DNA of 44,884 bases from DATBED01 sp036276195. GTDB lineage: Bacteria; Patescibacteriota; Saccharimonadia; Saccharimonadales; UBA4665. The notes beneath the pieces were generated by a model. That model was not told the DNA's origin. It searched no databases and saw nothing but the letters and a program-made list of their open reading frames with translations. This document shows, piece by piece, positions 19,862 to 28,542 of the stretch (its first letter is position 1; every line of letters begins with the position of its first letter). Position numbers and translations under genes: made by a program. The stretch is from NCBI GenBank assembly GCA_036276195.1, contig DATBED010000032.1, positions 1 to 44,884 on the forward strand, read 5' to 3'.

Positions 19862-20760
19862 GGCGTAACTCCTGCGTCCAGGCGATTCACGGTCGCAGAC
19901 AGCTGATTATTGTTCGTGCCAATATTAATCTCGGCGTTTTGTTGGCCATCGCTCAAGCCAATGCAGATTTGACTGTCAAGCTTGAAATTGCCAGGCGTGA
20001 TATTATTGGAGGCCGGAATGGGACCCCAAGCGTTTTGGTCGAGTTCAGAGACCATTTCAATCGTCTGACCGCCGGACTGGTAGGCGGTGTCTCCGGTTTT
20101 GATAGATCCGGAACTCTGTATGAAAGCGAAGGCGGGGGTAAAGCCAGGACTACCTTTAGATACGGCAATATTTCCGGATCCAAGTGAATCAGTCCATGAC
20201 ACATGAATAACCTCCAGCCCCTGAGGAATAGTCTCTTGTAAAGTTAAATCGACTGGTGAGTACGGTGAAGCAATAGCGGCCACACCGGTACCTTCAAGTG
20301 GCCATGGATAGCCGGGGAAACTGGAGCAATATAGCGTTAGCGACTGCTGAACTCTACTGCTGTTATAACATTCCCGGCTAGCGGCTAAAGAGAAAATTTC
20401 ATATTGGGTATTGTCTTTGGAAACGTCAAAGCGAAACATTTTACCCAAAAAAACACAACTGCTGTTTATACCTTGCGCTGTGCCGGCTCCAGGGGGAAAA
20501 GTAACTTGCGCGCCGACTGAATTCGTCGTGGTACCCGCGCATTTCAAAGGAATATCGCTGTACTGCCCATTGGTAACTTGCTCAATCACATCTTGAATTT
20601 GCGAAGCCATCTCATTAACCCCTACTGTGAAGGAAGTTTTTTCTTGCTTGCCCTGTATGAATTGAGCGGCAATCAGAAACATTACACCAGAAATTGCCAA
20701 CACAATCATAACTTCTACAATGGTGTAACCCAGCGGCTGTTTGTTTTTGCCACCTAACAT
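19852..20760 (-). CDS. Minor pilin/pseudopilin
   Basis: 302 residues. The leader MLGGKNKQPLG precedes YTIVEVMIVLAISGVMFLIA, a clear class III signal with Gly at -1 and Glu at +5. The outer domain is unusually large for a pseudopilin and has several cysteines. It is the first gene of the minor-pilin cluster. A TATACT box lies 9 nt before the ATG, so a nearly leaderless transcript probably starts here. It overlaps the next gene by 10 bp. Confidence 0.82.
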   Translation of the reverse strand: MLGGKNKQPLGYTIVEVMIVLAISGVMFLIAAQFIQGKQEKTSFTVGVNEMASQIQDVIEQVTNGQYSDIPLKCAGTTTNSVGAQVTFPPGAGTAQGINSSCVFLGKMFRFDVSKDNTQYEIFSLAASRECYNSSRVQQSLTLYCSSFPGYPWPLEGTGVAAIASPYSPVDLTLQETIPQGLEVIHVSWTDSLGSGNIAVSKGSPGFTPAFAFIQSSGSIKTGDTAYQSGGQTIEMVSELDQNAWGPIPASNNITPGNFKLDSQICIGLSDGQQNAEINIGTNNNQLSATVNRLDAGVTPCP

Positions 20761-20802
20761 AACGCTTTAAGTATAGCACAAGCATTATGGGGTAGCATCA
20801 GA

Positions 20803-21633
20803 TTAAAAGTCAATAAATGTTTGACGGTACCAATTTAGAATGCCACTGCCAAATAACACCGTGACAATGACGCCAACAATCAGGAAAGGCCCGAACGGAA
20901 TCACGCTGGATCGCTTAAGTTTCTTAGACATTAACAGAGGTAAGCTAACTAAACTACCAAGCAGCGAGGCCAGAAAAATGAATAAAACGGCTTTGCCTGG
21001 CGTACCGGCAACTAAACCGAGTAACCAGCCCAGCTTAACGTCACCACCACCGATCCATTTGCCTCCCGACATCTGAAATATTAAATAGAAAATGCCGCCG
21101 CCAATGGCCACGGCCAGCACAACGTCTACCAAAGCCATAGCCGGCCTATTAGCACTAGCGATATTAATAACCGCTATAACCACCGCAATGGCACTTAAGG
21201 GGTAAACAATGCGGTCTGGCAGCAAGAGCCAGCGCAAGTCATAAACCAATAACGCCATAAGGCCTACCAGTAATAGCAGCCACAGTATGAACACTGCCAC
21301 CTGGGCACCTTTTAAGGCTTCCGGCCACCAGGCGTAAGAAGCTACGAACAGCAGGGCCGTGGCCAGCTCTACGGCCGGGTACTGGGTAGAGATCGGCTTG
21401 CCACAGTAACGGCATTTCCCCTTTAAAGCCAACCAGCTAAAAACCGGCACCAGGTCTTTGGCTGCCAGCTCATGCCGGCAATGCGGGCACATAGACCGGC
21501 CATTCAAGATAGAAAGCTTCTTAGATTTGGCTTTTTTGCTTCCCTGCTCATGCAGCCGCCAAACCAAAGCATTCACAAAACTGCCCAGACACAGCCCTAC
21601 CACCACAAGTATCACGATAATCATAAGCACCAT
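20803..21633 (-). CDS. pilD: Prepilin peptidase (PilD)
   Basis: 276 residues, polytopic. It cleaves prepilin leaders on the cytoplasmic side and N-methylates the new end. Visible landmarks: GLCLGSFVNALVWRL at the start, the zinc site CPHC...CRYC in the N-terminal loop, and the two catalytic aspartates, in LVYDLRWLLLPD and in GGGDVKLGWLLG. Length is normal. It lies upstream of the minor pilins and downstream of the vapBC pair; it would serve every pilin in this window. Confidence 0.95.
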   Translation of the reverse strand: MVLMIIVILVVVGLCLGSFVNALVWRLHEQGSKKAKSKKLSILNGRSMCPHCRHELAAKDLVPVFSWLALKGKCRYCGKPISTQYPAVELATALLFVASYAWWPEALKGAQVAVFILWLLLLVGLMALLVYDLRWLLLPDRIVYPLSAIAVVIAVINIASANRPAMALVDVVLAVAIGGGIFYLIFQMSGGKWIGGGDVKLGWLLGLVAGTPGKAVLFIFLASLLGSLVSLPLLMSKKLKRSSVIPFGPFLIVGVIVTVLFGSGILNWYRQTFIDF

Positions 21634-21651
21634 GTTACCACAAACTTTAAT

Positions 21652-22020
21652 TTAACTTTCAGAGCTTACGGGGTTATGCGTTTTTAGTCCATCTATATGC
21701 TGGAAATCTTTAATGTTGTTAGTCCAAAGCTCCAAATCATTCACCAGTGCCGTAGCAGCAATTATAGAATCGCCAAGCTTCATTTTTCGCAGCTGTTTTA
21801 AACTGACGGCTTGATCAATAACTTCCTCGGTAAGTGGAAAGTGCTTATATTCCTCAAATAATTGCTCCAACAGCCCTAATTCACTCACCGGCAATTGCGG
21901 ATAGCCAAGAGCTTCAATCTTAGTAACGCTGGAATACCCAACTCTTTCCCGCAGTAAAACTTCAATATTCAATACATCCTGGGAGGCATAAACCAGCAGG
22001 TTCGTATCTATAAGTATCAT
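21652..22020 (-). CDS. PIN-domain toxin, VapC type
   Basis: 122 residues. MILIDTNLLVYASQ supplies the first Asp, VTKIEALGYP the Glu and MKLGDSIIAATALVND the second Asp. The last acidic position is altered: WTNNIKDF has Asn where Asp is common. The fold is a PIN RNase of the VapC family. It begins 2 bp after its AbrB-type antitoxin. The pair is inserted among pilus genes, between pilD and a broken pilin copy. Confidence 0.88.
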   Translation of the reverse strand: MILIDTNLLVYASQDVLNIEVLLRERVGYSSVTKIEALGYPQLPVSELGLLEQLFEEYKHFPLTEEVIDQAVSLKQLRKMKLGDSIIAATALVNDLELWTNNIKDFQHIDGLKTHNPVSSES

Positions 22021-22022
22021 AT

Positions 22023-22298
22023 TCAGTCGCGGCCGGGCAGCGGGCGGTCTTTCCGGATTTCTCGTTGCCAGGCTACCGGGTCTTTAATTGACTTCAGACT
22101 GCCCGGATTGGCCGGTAAGGTCTGTAACTTCATGAGGAGGGCTCTGATTTTTTCACGATCCTGTTGTTTTCGCTTCGTTAAATTGCCAATCTCCACCTTG
22201 TCACCGAGCTTTAAACGCTCGGCATCGACCATTTCTTTACGCAAACGAAGTGCGTACGAATTACCGCTCTTGAAAACTGTTGCTATGTAATTACTCAT
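22023..22298 (-). CDS. AbrB/VapB-type antitoxin
   Basis: About 91 residues from the ATG at 22296-22298. The N-terminus MSNYIATVFKSGNSYALRLR followed by LKLGDKVEIG is a swapped-hairpin AbrB/MazE-like DNA-binding domain. The basic C-terminal half binds the toxin. Longer frames reach back through the promoter (TTGACA, 17 bp, TACAAT ending 10 nt before the ATG) and are rejected. The sequence TATACAATTGTA around the -10 box is a candidate operator. Confidence 0.83.
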   Translation of the reverse strand: MSNYIATVFKSGNSYALRLRKEMVDAERLKLGDKVEIGNLTKRKQQDREKIRALLMKLQTLPANPGSLKSIKDPVAWQREIRKDRPLPGRD

Positions 22299-22349
22299 TG
22301 TAACTACAATTGTATATACAGTCTTATCTGCTGTCAAGGCACCCAGCCT

Positions 22350-22853
22350 CACAACATAGATTGGGCGACGCCAAAGGCTTCACCATCATCGAAGTGATGA
22401 TCGTACTGGCCATTGCCGGACTGATCCTACTGATCGTCTTCTTGGCAGTACCAGCCTTACAACGGGGCTCACGTAATACTGCACGTAAAACTGATGTTGG
22501 ACGAGTATCGTCAGCAATCAATGAATTCGTATCAAATCATAATGGCGCCGCGGTCGTGGCAGCAAACGAACAGGCAGTTATTGATACTGCAGGTAATCTA
22601 AGCCAATACACGCTTGTACCGGCTGCAGCTATTGGTGCTAACAGCCTAACGGTCGCCACTGGCACACAAGCAGCAATGGCACCAGGAGCTAACAACGTAA
22701 ACTTACAGTAGCATTCAGATAGTAACGGGTGCAGCTTGCAGCGCAGCTAACGATGGATCCACAACCCTAAACACTTCAACAAGGAGAACTGCAGTACAGT
22801 ATCTTGTCGAAACTGGGGCTGCTCCAACTCCACTTTGTCTGGACGTACAGTAA
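22350..22853 (+). pseudogene. Broken, inverted copy of the major pilin gene
   Basis: From about 22350 the plus strand encodes a pilin: LGDAKGFTIIEVMIVLAIAG and onward. There is no ATG; the frame runs back into the promoter of the vapBC pair, which appears to have replaced the 5' end. The frame breaks at a TAG (22709-22711), but the +1 frame continues as SSIQIVTGAACSAANDGSTT to a TAA at 22851-22853. This resembles the C-terminus of the intact pilin (LLTGAQCTTGGASQPGSSTR). Positions 22360-22464 are a perfect 105-bp inverted copy of 23330-23434. Confidence 0.85.
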
Positions 22854-22863
22854 AAAGCTAGGA

Positions 22864-22912
22864 CTTTGTTTAAGAACAAAGAAGCAGGCCCCTCAGGGGC
22901 CTGCTTCGCTTT
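22864..22912. terminator. Bidirectional terminator between the converging pilin copies
   Basis: GAAGCAGGCCCC-TCA-GGGGCCTGCTTC (22881-22907) is a perfect 12-bp hairpin, flanked on the left by CTTTGTT-TAAG-AACAAAG. The minus-strand downstream side is T-rich. It would end transcription of the intact pilin gene. Confidence 0.88.
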
Positions 22913-22923
22913 ATCATAGCCGA

Positions 22924-23478
22924 CTATATATCTTGACAGACAATCTCATAGTTCGCACCGGCCCCTGGCTCAATAGTGTACAACATCGAGAGAGAGCGTG
23001 TACTAGAACCTGGTTGTGATGCGCCACCAGTAGTGCATTGCGCACCCGTTAGTAGCTCAAGAGCGTCTGTCGGTGCCGTACCCGTAACAGCTATTGTTGG
23101 CGCAGCCAAGCCTGCAGCCGGCTCGGCCATAACATTAAAGTGTCCTTGTGCCATAACGCCAGTGCCAGTGGTAAGACCAGTGTATATACCCAGTGTGCCT
23201 GCGTCTTGAACAACAGTTGTCAGGTTTGGAGCTGTACTTGGAGCCGTGCCATTATTATTAGATACAAAGTTCGAGATAGATGAGGCCAGACGGCCGGCAT
23301 CAGATTTACGATTGGTATTTCGGCTGCTACGTTGTAAGGCTGGTACTGCCAAGAAGACGATCAGTAGGATCAGTCCGGCAATGGCCAGTACGATCATCAC
23401 TTCGATGATGGTGAAGCCTTTGGCGTCGCCCAATATATGTTGTTGGTCACTATTAGATTTTTTTAGTTCGCTAAGCAT
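22924..23478 (-). CDS. Major type IV pilin
   Basis: 184 residues. Leader MLSELKKSNSDQQHILGDAK, then G/FTIIEVMIVLAIAGLILL: a textbook class III prepilin signal. After the long helix comes a Gly/Ala/Thr-rich outer domain with two C-terminal cysteines (AQCTTGG and EIVCQDI) that can close the D-region loop. It has its own strong promoter, an AAAGGGGC ribosome-binding site and a strong terminator, which suggests it is the abundant pilin subunit. A 105-bp stretch is duplicated in inverted form in the nearby pseudogene. Confidence 0.92.
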   Translation of the reverse strand: MLSELKKSNSDQQHILGDAKGFTIIEVMIVLAIAGLILLIVFLAVPALQRSSRNTNRKSDAGRLASSISNFVSNNNGTAPSTAPNLTTVVQDAGTLGIYTGLTTGTGVMAQGHFNVMAEPAAGLAAPTIAVTGTAPTDALELLTGAQCTTGGASQPGSSTRSLSMLYTIEPGAGANYEIVCQDI

Positions 23479-23521
23479 TGCAAGTGCCCCTTTGCAGTTA
23501 AGTTTTAGTGCTTATGGTTAG

Positions 23522-23550
23522 ATAATAGAGAGCTCTCCAGGAAAAAGCAA
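23522..23550 (-). promoter_or_regulatory. Promoter of the major pilin
   Basis: TTGCTT (23545-23550) and TATTAT (23522-23527) with a 17-bp spacer. A leader of about 40 nt carries AAAGGGGC upstream of the ATG, in contrast with the leaderless genes elsewhere. Confidence 0.7.
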
Positions 23551-23579
23551 GCTTTTTACCAAAAGTTATCCACAGTCCC

Positions 23580-24149
23580 CTAAAGTTGTTGGCACTGAGT
23601 AGTGTACCCATTACCGTTTTCGAGGTTGTAGATTACCACTACGTCATTGAAGCCGGCACCTTGGTTATTCGACACGTCTCCCCCACTTAAACCCTCCTGG
23701 CATCTCTGGTAGTTAAGTACTTGTATCTCTAGATCTTGTTCCTGGGCATAGGTAGGATCAGTGGGATTTCCTAGGTTATTATAACCAGCTGATACATAAG
23801 TGGTTGTGGGGATTTGGGGGAATATACCAATACCGCCTTCAGAACCATTGTCGGCATAGTAAGTCATTTTGTCGATAGCATCTTTGATAATTGGAATATT
23901 GACGCAGCTATTGAGGCCGCCGCCATAGCACGAACTGGGCATACTACCAGAGTCGTTCAGTTCATAACGTGATACTGCCTGCAATAAGATAGTGGCGTCT
24001 TGTTTGCGTTGGTTATTGCGGCTATTGCGCTGCAAAGTGGGAATAGCCTGAAAGACTATCAGTAAAATCAACCCGGCAATGGCCAAGACTATCAGAGTTT
24101 CAACAATAGTAAAGCCACCAGAGTTAGTAGGTCGTAGGGAAAGCTTCAT
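23580..24149 (-). CDS. Type IV pilin, second copy
   Basis: 189 residues. Leader MKLSLRPTNSGG, then FTIVETLIVLAIAGLILLIV: Gly at -1, Phe +1, Glu +5. The helix region resembles that of the major pilin (IPTLQRNSRNNQRKQDA versus VPALQRSSRNTNRKSDA), so the two are paralogues. The outer domain is different, with four cysteines. It follows pilC by 9 bp and is probably transcribed with the pilM-pilC genes, so it may be a minor or alternative subunit. Confidence 0.9.
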   Translation of the reverse strand: MKLSLRPTNSGGFTIVETLIVLAIAGLILLIVFQAIPTLQRNSRNNQRKQDATILLQAVSRYELNDSGSMPSSCYGGGLNSCVNIPIIKDAIDKMTYYADNGSEGGIGIFPQIPTTTYVSAGYNNLGNPTDPTYAQEQDLEIQVLNYQRCQEGLSGGDVSNNQGAGFNDVVVIYNLENGNGYTTQCQQL

Positions 24150-24158
24150 AAAATGCTG

Positions 24159-25376
24159 CTATCCGCTATTAGTAAAGCCTGATTGGTTGACCAGGCCGTA
24201 GATCGGTAATAAGATGGCAGCCACAATAGTTATGGCAACAATGCCCATTAGCACCATCATAACTGGCTCTATGATAGTGCTAATAGCTTTAATTTCGTTG
24301 TCGACTTCTTTTTCGTAGTAGTCAGCAACCTTATCTAGCATGGTTTCCATGGCACCGGATTGTTCGCCGATGCTAAGCATATTCGGTACTAGCTCTAGAA
24401 AGTTGGGGTCGCCTTTGATAGCATCTGACAAGGCGGTGCCTCCCTGAACTTTTTCAATGGCCCGCTCCAGCGATTTACTTATATGCACATTGTCTACCGC
24501 TTGAGAGGTTATTTCCAGTACTTGGATCAACGGTACGCCGCTTGCCACCAGAGTTGTACCGGTACGCGCAAAACGGGCCATGTACATCTTCATAAATAGC
24601 GGCCCTACCGGCCAGGCCTTCATCTTGACTTTATCGACTACCGAACGGCCGCCTAGTGTGCGCGCCCAACGGCTACCGAAAAAGATAAGTAGGGCCAAGA
24701 CTATCAGCATAACCCACCAAAAATTGATCATGAAGTGCGATACGCCGAGTAAGACACGGGTGAAAATAGGCAGCGAGACGCCCTTCAAACCATTGTAGAT
24801 GCTTTGGACTTGTGGCAGCACTTTGACCATCATGAAAACTACTACAGCAAACATAACCAGCATCACGATCAGGGGGTAGATCATGGCGCCGCGCACTTTG
24901 CTGATGATGTCGGCGTCTTTCTCTTGCTGGTCGGCCAGGCGCTCCAGACCGCTATCGAGCGTACCTGAGGTTTCGCCAGCGGCGACTAAACTAACATACA
25001 CCCGGTTGAAGACTGTCGGATGTTTGTCTAGCGCCACGCTAAAGGCTGTACCGGCTTCCACGTCTGTAATAATTTGGTTTATAACCACTTTAAAGGCCTT
25101 ATTAGTTGTTTGTTTACCAACTTGGCGTAGGCTCTGAACTAGTGGCAAACCAGCGTTTATGAGCGTGGCTAGTTGACGGCTGAACAGCACCTTGTCTTTA
25201 GTTTTAATACGAGTGAAGCGGCGGGCACCGCCGCTTTTATCTACCTTGATGCTCAATGGCGTCAAACCCTGGCCGGTCAGCAGCTTGGCGGCGGCTTGCT
25301 CATTGTCGGCCTGGACTTGGGCCTTAACCTTTTGGCCGGTCTTAGCGTTTTTAGCCTCGTAAGTATAGGTCAGCAT
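24159..25376 (-). CDS. pilC: Type IV pilus platform protein PilC
   Basis: 405 residues, normal for PilC/GspF, the polytopic platform protein that couples the PilB and PilT motors to pilin addition and removal. The N-terminal YTYEAKNAKTGQKVKAQVQA region is followed by two T2SSF repeats: the first with FSRQLATLINAGLPLVQSLR, the second with FARTGTTLVASGVPLIQVLE. Three to four membrane helices are visible, the last at the C-terminus (IEPVMMVLMGIVAITIVAAI). A GGAG ribosome-binding site sits inside the end of pilT, 3 bp away. Confidence 0.96.
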   Translation of the reverse strand: MLTYTYEAKNAKTGQKVKAQVQADNEQAAAKLLTGQGLTPLSIKVDKSGGARRFTRIKTKDKVLFSRQLATLINAGLPLVQSLRQVGKQTTNKAFKVVINQIITDVEAGTAFSVALDKHPTVFNRVYVSLVAAGETSGTLDSGLERLADQQEKDADIISKVRGAMIYPLIVMLVMFAVVVFMMVKVLPQVQSIYNGLKGVSLPIFTRVLLGVSHFMINFWWVMLIVLALLIFFGSRWARTLGGRSVVDKVKMKAWPVGPLFMKMYMARFARTGTTLVASGVPLIQVLEITSQAVDNVHISKSLERAIEKVQGGTALSDAIKGDPNFLELVPNMLSIGEQSGAMETMLDKVADYYEKEVDNEIKAISTIIEPVMMVLMGIVAITIVAAILLPIYGLVNQSGFTNSG

Positions 25377-25379
25377 AAT

Positions 25380-26450
25380 CTAGCTCCGCATTAGCCTGTC
25401 TAGTTCATCGAGGTCTACCGCGTAGTTACGGGCCTCATCGTAGGTAATCGTACCCTCATGAACTAAAGTAACCAGGGTTTTGTCCATCGATTGCATGCCA
25501 AATTCGGCACCCGTTTGAATAACGGCCTCCAGCTGGTGACTCTTGCCTTCTCTAATGATATTGCGAACGGCCGGCGTAGCGACTAAGATTTCCGCGGCAG
25601 CCATGCGGCCTCCGCCAATCGCCGGAATTAGACGCTGCGACACAATGGCCATCAAGATATTAGCCAGCTGGGAACGGATTTGCGGCTGTTGGTGCGGCGG
25701 GAACACATCGACCATACGGTCGATCGATTGTGAAGCACTGTTGGTGTGCAGCGTGGCGAACACCAGGTGGCCGGTTTCGGCAATGGTAATGGCGCTGGCT
25801 ATGGTTTCTAGGTCACGCATCTCGCCAATCAAGACAACGTCAGGATCTTCCCTAAGAGCCGAGCGCAGGGCTGCGCTAAACGAGTAGGTATCGTAGTGTA
25901 CCTCGCGCTGAACAACCACCGCTTTTTGCGATTTATGAGTGTATTCAATTGGGTCTTCAATTGTAATTATATGCGTCGGCTTCTCTTGGTTGATCTTATT
26001 CACCATAGCCGCCAGAGTGGTGGACTTGCCGGAACCGGTCGGGCCGGTCACTAGCACCAAGCCGCGCGGATAATCAGCAAATTTGCTAACTATCGGTGGT
26101 AGCCCCAGCTGCTCAATCGATAAAATCTCGTTCGGGATTAGGCGCAAGGCGGCGGCCATGTTGCCACGCTCATGGAAGGCGTTGACGCGAAAACGACCTA
26201 GGTCGCCGTAAGCGAAGCTAAAGTCGAACTCTTTATCTTTAAGCAAAATTTGTTTTTGATCCTCATCTAGGATGGCAAATACCAGAGCCTCCAGCGCTTC
26301 CTCGTCGAGTTGATCGGAGCCGGCCACGGCCACTAGGGAGCCGTCAACTCGAAGCATAGGCGGCAACCCAACTTGCAAGTGCAGATCCGAGGCCTTCTTT
26401 TTAATAACTTCGTCGAGCAAGATCTCAATTCTTGGTTGCGCCGCGTTCAT
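25380..26450 (-). CDS. pilT: Pilus retraction ATPase PilT
   Basis: About 356 residues from the ATG at 26448-26450 with an AAGGGGG ribosome-binding site. A PilT hexameric ATPase pulls the pilus in. Landmarks: ASDLHLQVGLPPMLRVDGSL, Walker A GPTGSGKSTT, ITIEDPIEYTH (Asp box), GEMRDLETI (Walker B) and TLHTNSA (His box). The last residues, DLDELDRLMRS, differ from the AIRNLI of proteobacterial PilT. Placed between pilB and pilC in a same-strand operon, suggesting twitching motility or retraction-driven attachment. Confidence 0.95.
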   Translation of the reverse strand: MNAAQPRIEILLDEVIKKKASDLHLQVGLPPMLRVDGSLVAVAGSDQLDEEALEALVFAILDEDQKQILLKDKEFDFSFAYGDLGRFRVNAFHERGNMAAALRLIPNEILSIEQLGLPPIVSKFADYPRGLVLVTGPTGSGKSTTLAAMVNKINQEKPTHIITIEDPIEYTHKSQKAVVVQREVHYDTYSFSAALRSALREDPDVVLIGEMRDLETIASAITIAETGHLVFATLHTNSASQSIDRMVDVFPPHQQPQIRSQLANILMAIVSQRLIPAIGGGRMAAAEILVATPAVRNIIREGKSHQLEAVIQTGAEFGMQSMDKTLVTLVHEGTITYDEARNYAVDLDELDRLMRS

Positions 26451-26472
26451 TTCCACCCCCTTAATTGGCTAC

Positions 26473-28278
26473 TCATGCGTTATCCTCGGCGGCCACTCGA
26501 TTAACTTCAGTTAATGTGGTTTTCTGATCTAAGGCCTTAAAGTAGCCGTCTTGCCGCATATTGACCATGCCTTCAGCTTGGGCTTGTTTTTCTATTTCGG
26601 TGCTGGTAGATCGTTTCATGATTAACGCCTGAATTGCCTCGCTGACCTCGAAGACTTCGTAAAGTCCCATACGGCCCCTGTAGCCACCCGGGGTCTCGGT
26701 GGCATCCGTGCCCTTGGCTAAAGTATAAGCGGTTTGGCCTCTTAAGGGCAAGCTTTTGTAGCCAAAATCGTCATTGGCGGCCACTAATTGGCTGCTGCTG
26801 ACTGGCAGAAACTGGCCGATCGCGGCCTGAATGGCGGTTGTTTCAGCGGCATTCGACTGATAAGTTTGCTTGCCGGTATCGGCGATCCGGCGGACTAGGC
26901 GCTGGCCAATCACGGTATGCACTGTACTGGCGATCAGGAACGGTTCCACTCCCATATCGAGCAAGCGCGGCAAGATGCCGGCGGCACTGTTGGTATGCAG
27001 CGTGCTCAAGACCAAGTGGCCGGTTAGAGCAGCTTGCACGGCCAGCTGGGCGGTTTCCTTGTCGCGAATCTCGCCAACCATCACTACATCGGGGTCTTGG
27101 CGCAAGATACTGCGCAGCCCTGTAGCAAAGGTCAGCCCCACGTCGGGGTTGACCTGAATCTGATTGATGCCGTCCATCTTGTACTCTACCGGGTCTTCCA
27201 GAGTAACAATGTTGATGGCGTCATTTTTTATTTCTTGGATCAAAGCGTACAGCGAAGTTGATTTACCAGAACCGGTTGGTCCGCTGGTTAAGATCATGCC
27301 ATTGGGTCTTAAAAGACCTTTACGAATTGTGCGCAGTGCCCGGCCGGTGTAGCCCATATCTTCCAGCTTCAGCGAAGTACCGGTTTTGTCGAGCAAGCGG
27401 ATAACCACCTGCTCACCCCAAACAATTGGTGCAATGGCAATACGCAGGTCAATCGCCTTGTCGTCGACCAAGACTGTAAAACTGCCGTCTTGCGGCGTGC
27501 GGTGCTCGTCAATCTTTAAATTAGACAAAATTTTAATACGCGAAACCAGCGCTGGCTCGGTGCTCTTGGGCAGCTTCATAATCTCGCGCAGTACGCCATC
27601 GATGCGGCAACGGATCTTGAGCTCCTTTTCCATCGGCTCAATGTGAACATCGCTGGCCCGGTTGCGCGCCGCGAATTCCAAAATGGCGCTTAGCGCCTTG
27701 CTAATCGGCGAATCCTGAACAATAGTCGTTATGGCGCCGCCTCGGGTTTTAGCGGCTTTGCCTTGTGTGGTTTCGGCAGCCTCTTTGTCGGCTTGGTCTT
27801 GGTTCTGAAAGGCTCTGGCCATCTGAGTATCCAGGCGAGAGCTATATTGCTTGAGCACTTGGCGAATACCGGCCTCAGAAGCTACATATACTTTTAGAGG
27901 TCGACCAATACGCTTACTCAAGAAGTCAACTGCCTGCACGTTATCGGCATCGAGCATGGCCACCACCAAGCGCTTCTGCATTTCGCCTAACGGCACGGCC
28001 ATGTAGCGCTCGGCAATGTCTTGCGGCAGCAGCTGCAAAACTGCCGGATCGATCTTGGCAGCCGTTAAATTGACGTATGGAACTTTGGTTATGGTGGCAT
28101 GCGCCTTAGTTAACTGCTCATCTGTTATATAGCCATTCTTGACCATATAGCTTATTAGCGGCTCCTTGCTGGCCTCGGCCTTTTTACGGGCCTCAGTCAA
28201 GCGCTCAGCCGTTAGCATGCCGCTCGATACCAGCGTATTTTCAACCTGTTGTTCGGTAACGGCAGATAAAACGCTCAC
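26473..28278 (-). CDS. pilB: Pilus assembly ATPase PilB
   Basis: 601 residues. N-terminal MshEN domains (about residues 1-150) are followed by the GspE/PilB ATPase core: SDVHIEPMEKELKIRCRIDG, Walker A GPTGSGKST, VTLEDPVEYK, Walker B GEIRDKETAQ and TLHTNSA. It powers pilus extension. The four-cysteine zinc site usual in PilB/GspE is absent: where the cysteines are expected the sequence reads RIADTGKQTYQSNAAET. The start is a GTG with AGGAG 7 nt upstream. Confidence 0.95.
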   Translation of the reverse strand: MSVLSAVTEQQVENTLVSSGMLTAERLTEARKKAEASKEPLISYMVKNGYITDEQLTKAHATITKVPYVNLTAAKIDPAVLQLLPQDIAERYMAVPLGEMQKRLVVAMLDADNVQAVDFLSKRIGRPLKVYVASEAGIRQVLKQYSSRLDTQMARAFQNQDQADKEAAETTQGKAAKTRGGAITTIVQDSPISKALSAILEFAARNRASDVHIEPMEKELKIRCRIDGVLREIMKLPKSTEPALVSRIKILSNLKIDEHRTPQDGSFTVLVDDKAIDLRIAIAPIVWGEQVVIRLLDKTGTSLKLEDMGYTGRALRTIRKGLLRPNGMILTSGPTGSGKSTSLYALIQEIKNDAINIVTLEDPVEYKMDGINQIQVNPDVGLTFATGLRSILRQDPDVVMVGEIRDKETAQLAVQAALTGHLVLSTLHTNSAAGILPRLLDMGVEPFLIASTVHTVIGQRLVRRIADTGKQTYQSNAAETTAIQAAIGQFLPVSSSQLVAANDDFGYKSLPLRGQTAYTLAKGTDATETPGGYRGRMGLYEVFEVSEAIQALIMKRSTSTEIEKQAQAEGMVNMRQDGYFKALDQKTTLTEVNRVAAEDNA

Positions 28279-28287
28279 TGGGCGCTC

Positions 28288-28542
28288 CTACTGCGTGTTA
28301 CTGCCGCTAAACGGATTGTTATTATTGTTCTGGCCGATGGTAATCGTCTTAGTTGGATCGAAAGCCTGAGGGTTGAAATAGTGTGTATCTGGTGCCGGAA
28401 AGTCGGCCGTGATAGGCTTCACCACCTCAACCTGTTGTTGGCGGTTCTTAGGCGATGCGAAGATAGCCTTAGAAGCGAACAATGACACAACCGCGCTAAT
28501 GAAGACTATAACTACTATCAGTGCCAAATCTTTTTTTCTCAT
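28288..28542 (-). CDS. Small membrane-anchored pilus-locus protein
   Basis: 84 residues: MRKKDLALIVVIVFISAVVS and the following residues form one membrane helix, then a Pro/Asn-rich outer tail ending QNNNNNPFSGSNTQ. It lies between pilO and pilB and starts in a TAATG overlap with pilO. Its position is that of PilP in proteobacteria, but the sequence is much shorter and unlike PilP. A role as a small partner of the PilMNO platform is inferred from position only. Confidence 0.7.
   Translation of the reverse strand: MRKKDLALIVVIVFISAVVSLFASKAIFASPKNRQQQVEVVKPITADFPAPDTHYFNPQAFDPTKTITIGQNNNNNPFSGSNTQ

Noticed and set aside
22310..22711. Intact plus-strand pilin starting at a TTG
   Set aside because: The TTG lies within the vapBC promoter, the leader is abnormal and the C-terminal part is out of frame, so I call it a pseudogene.
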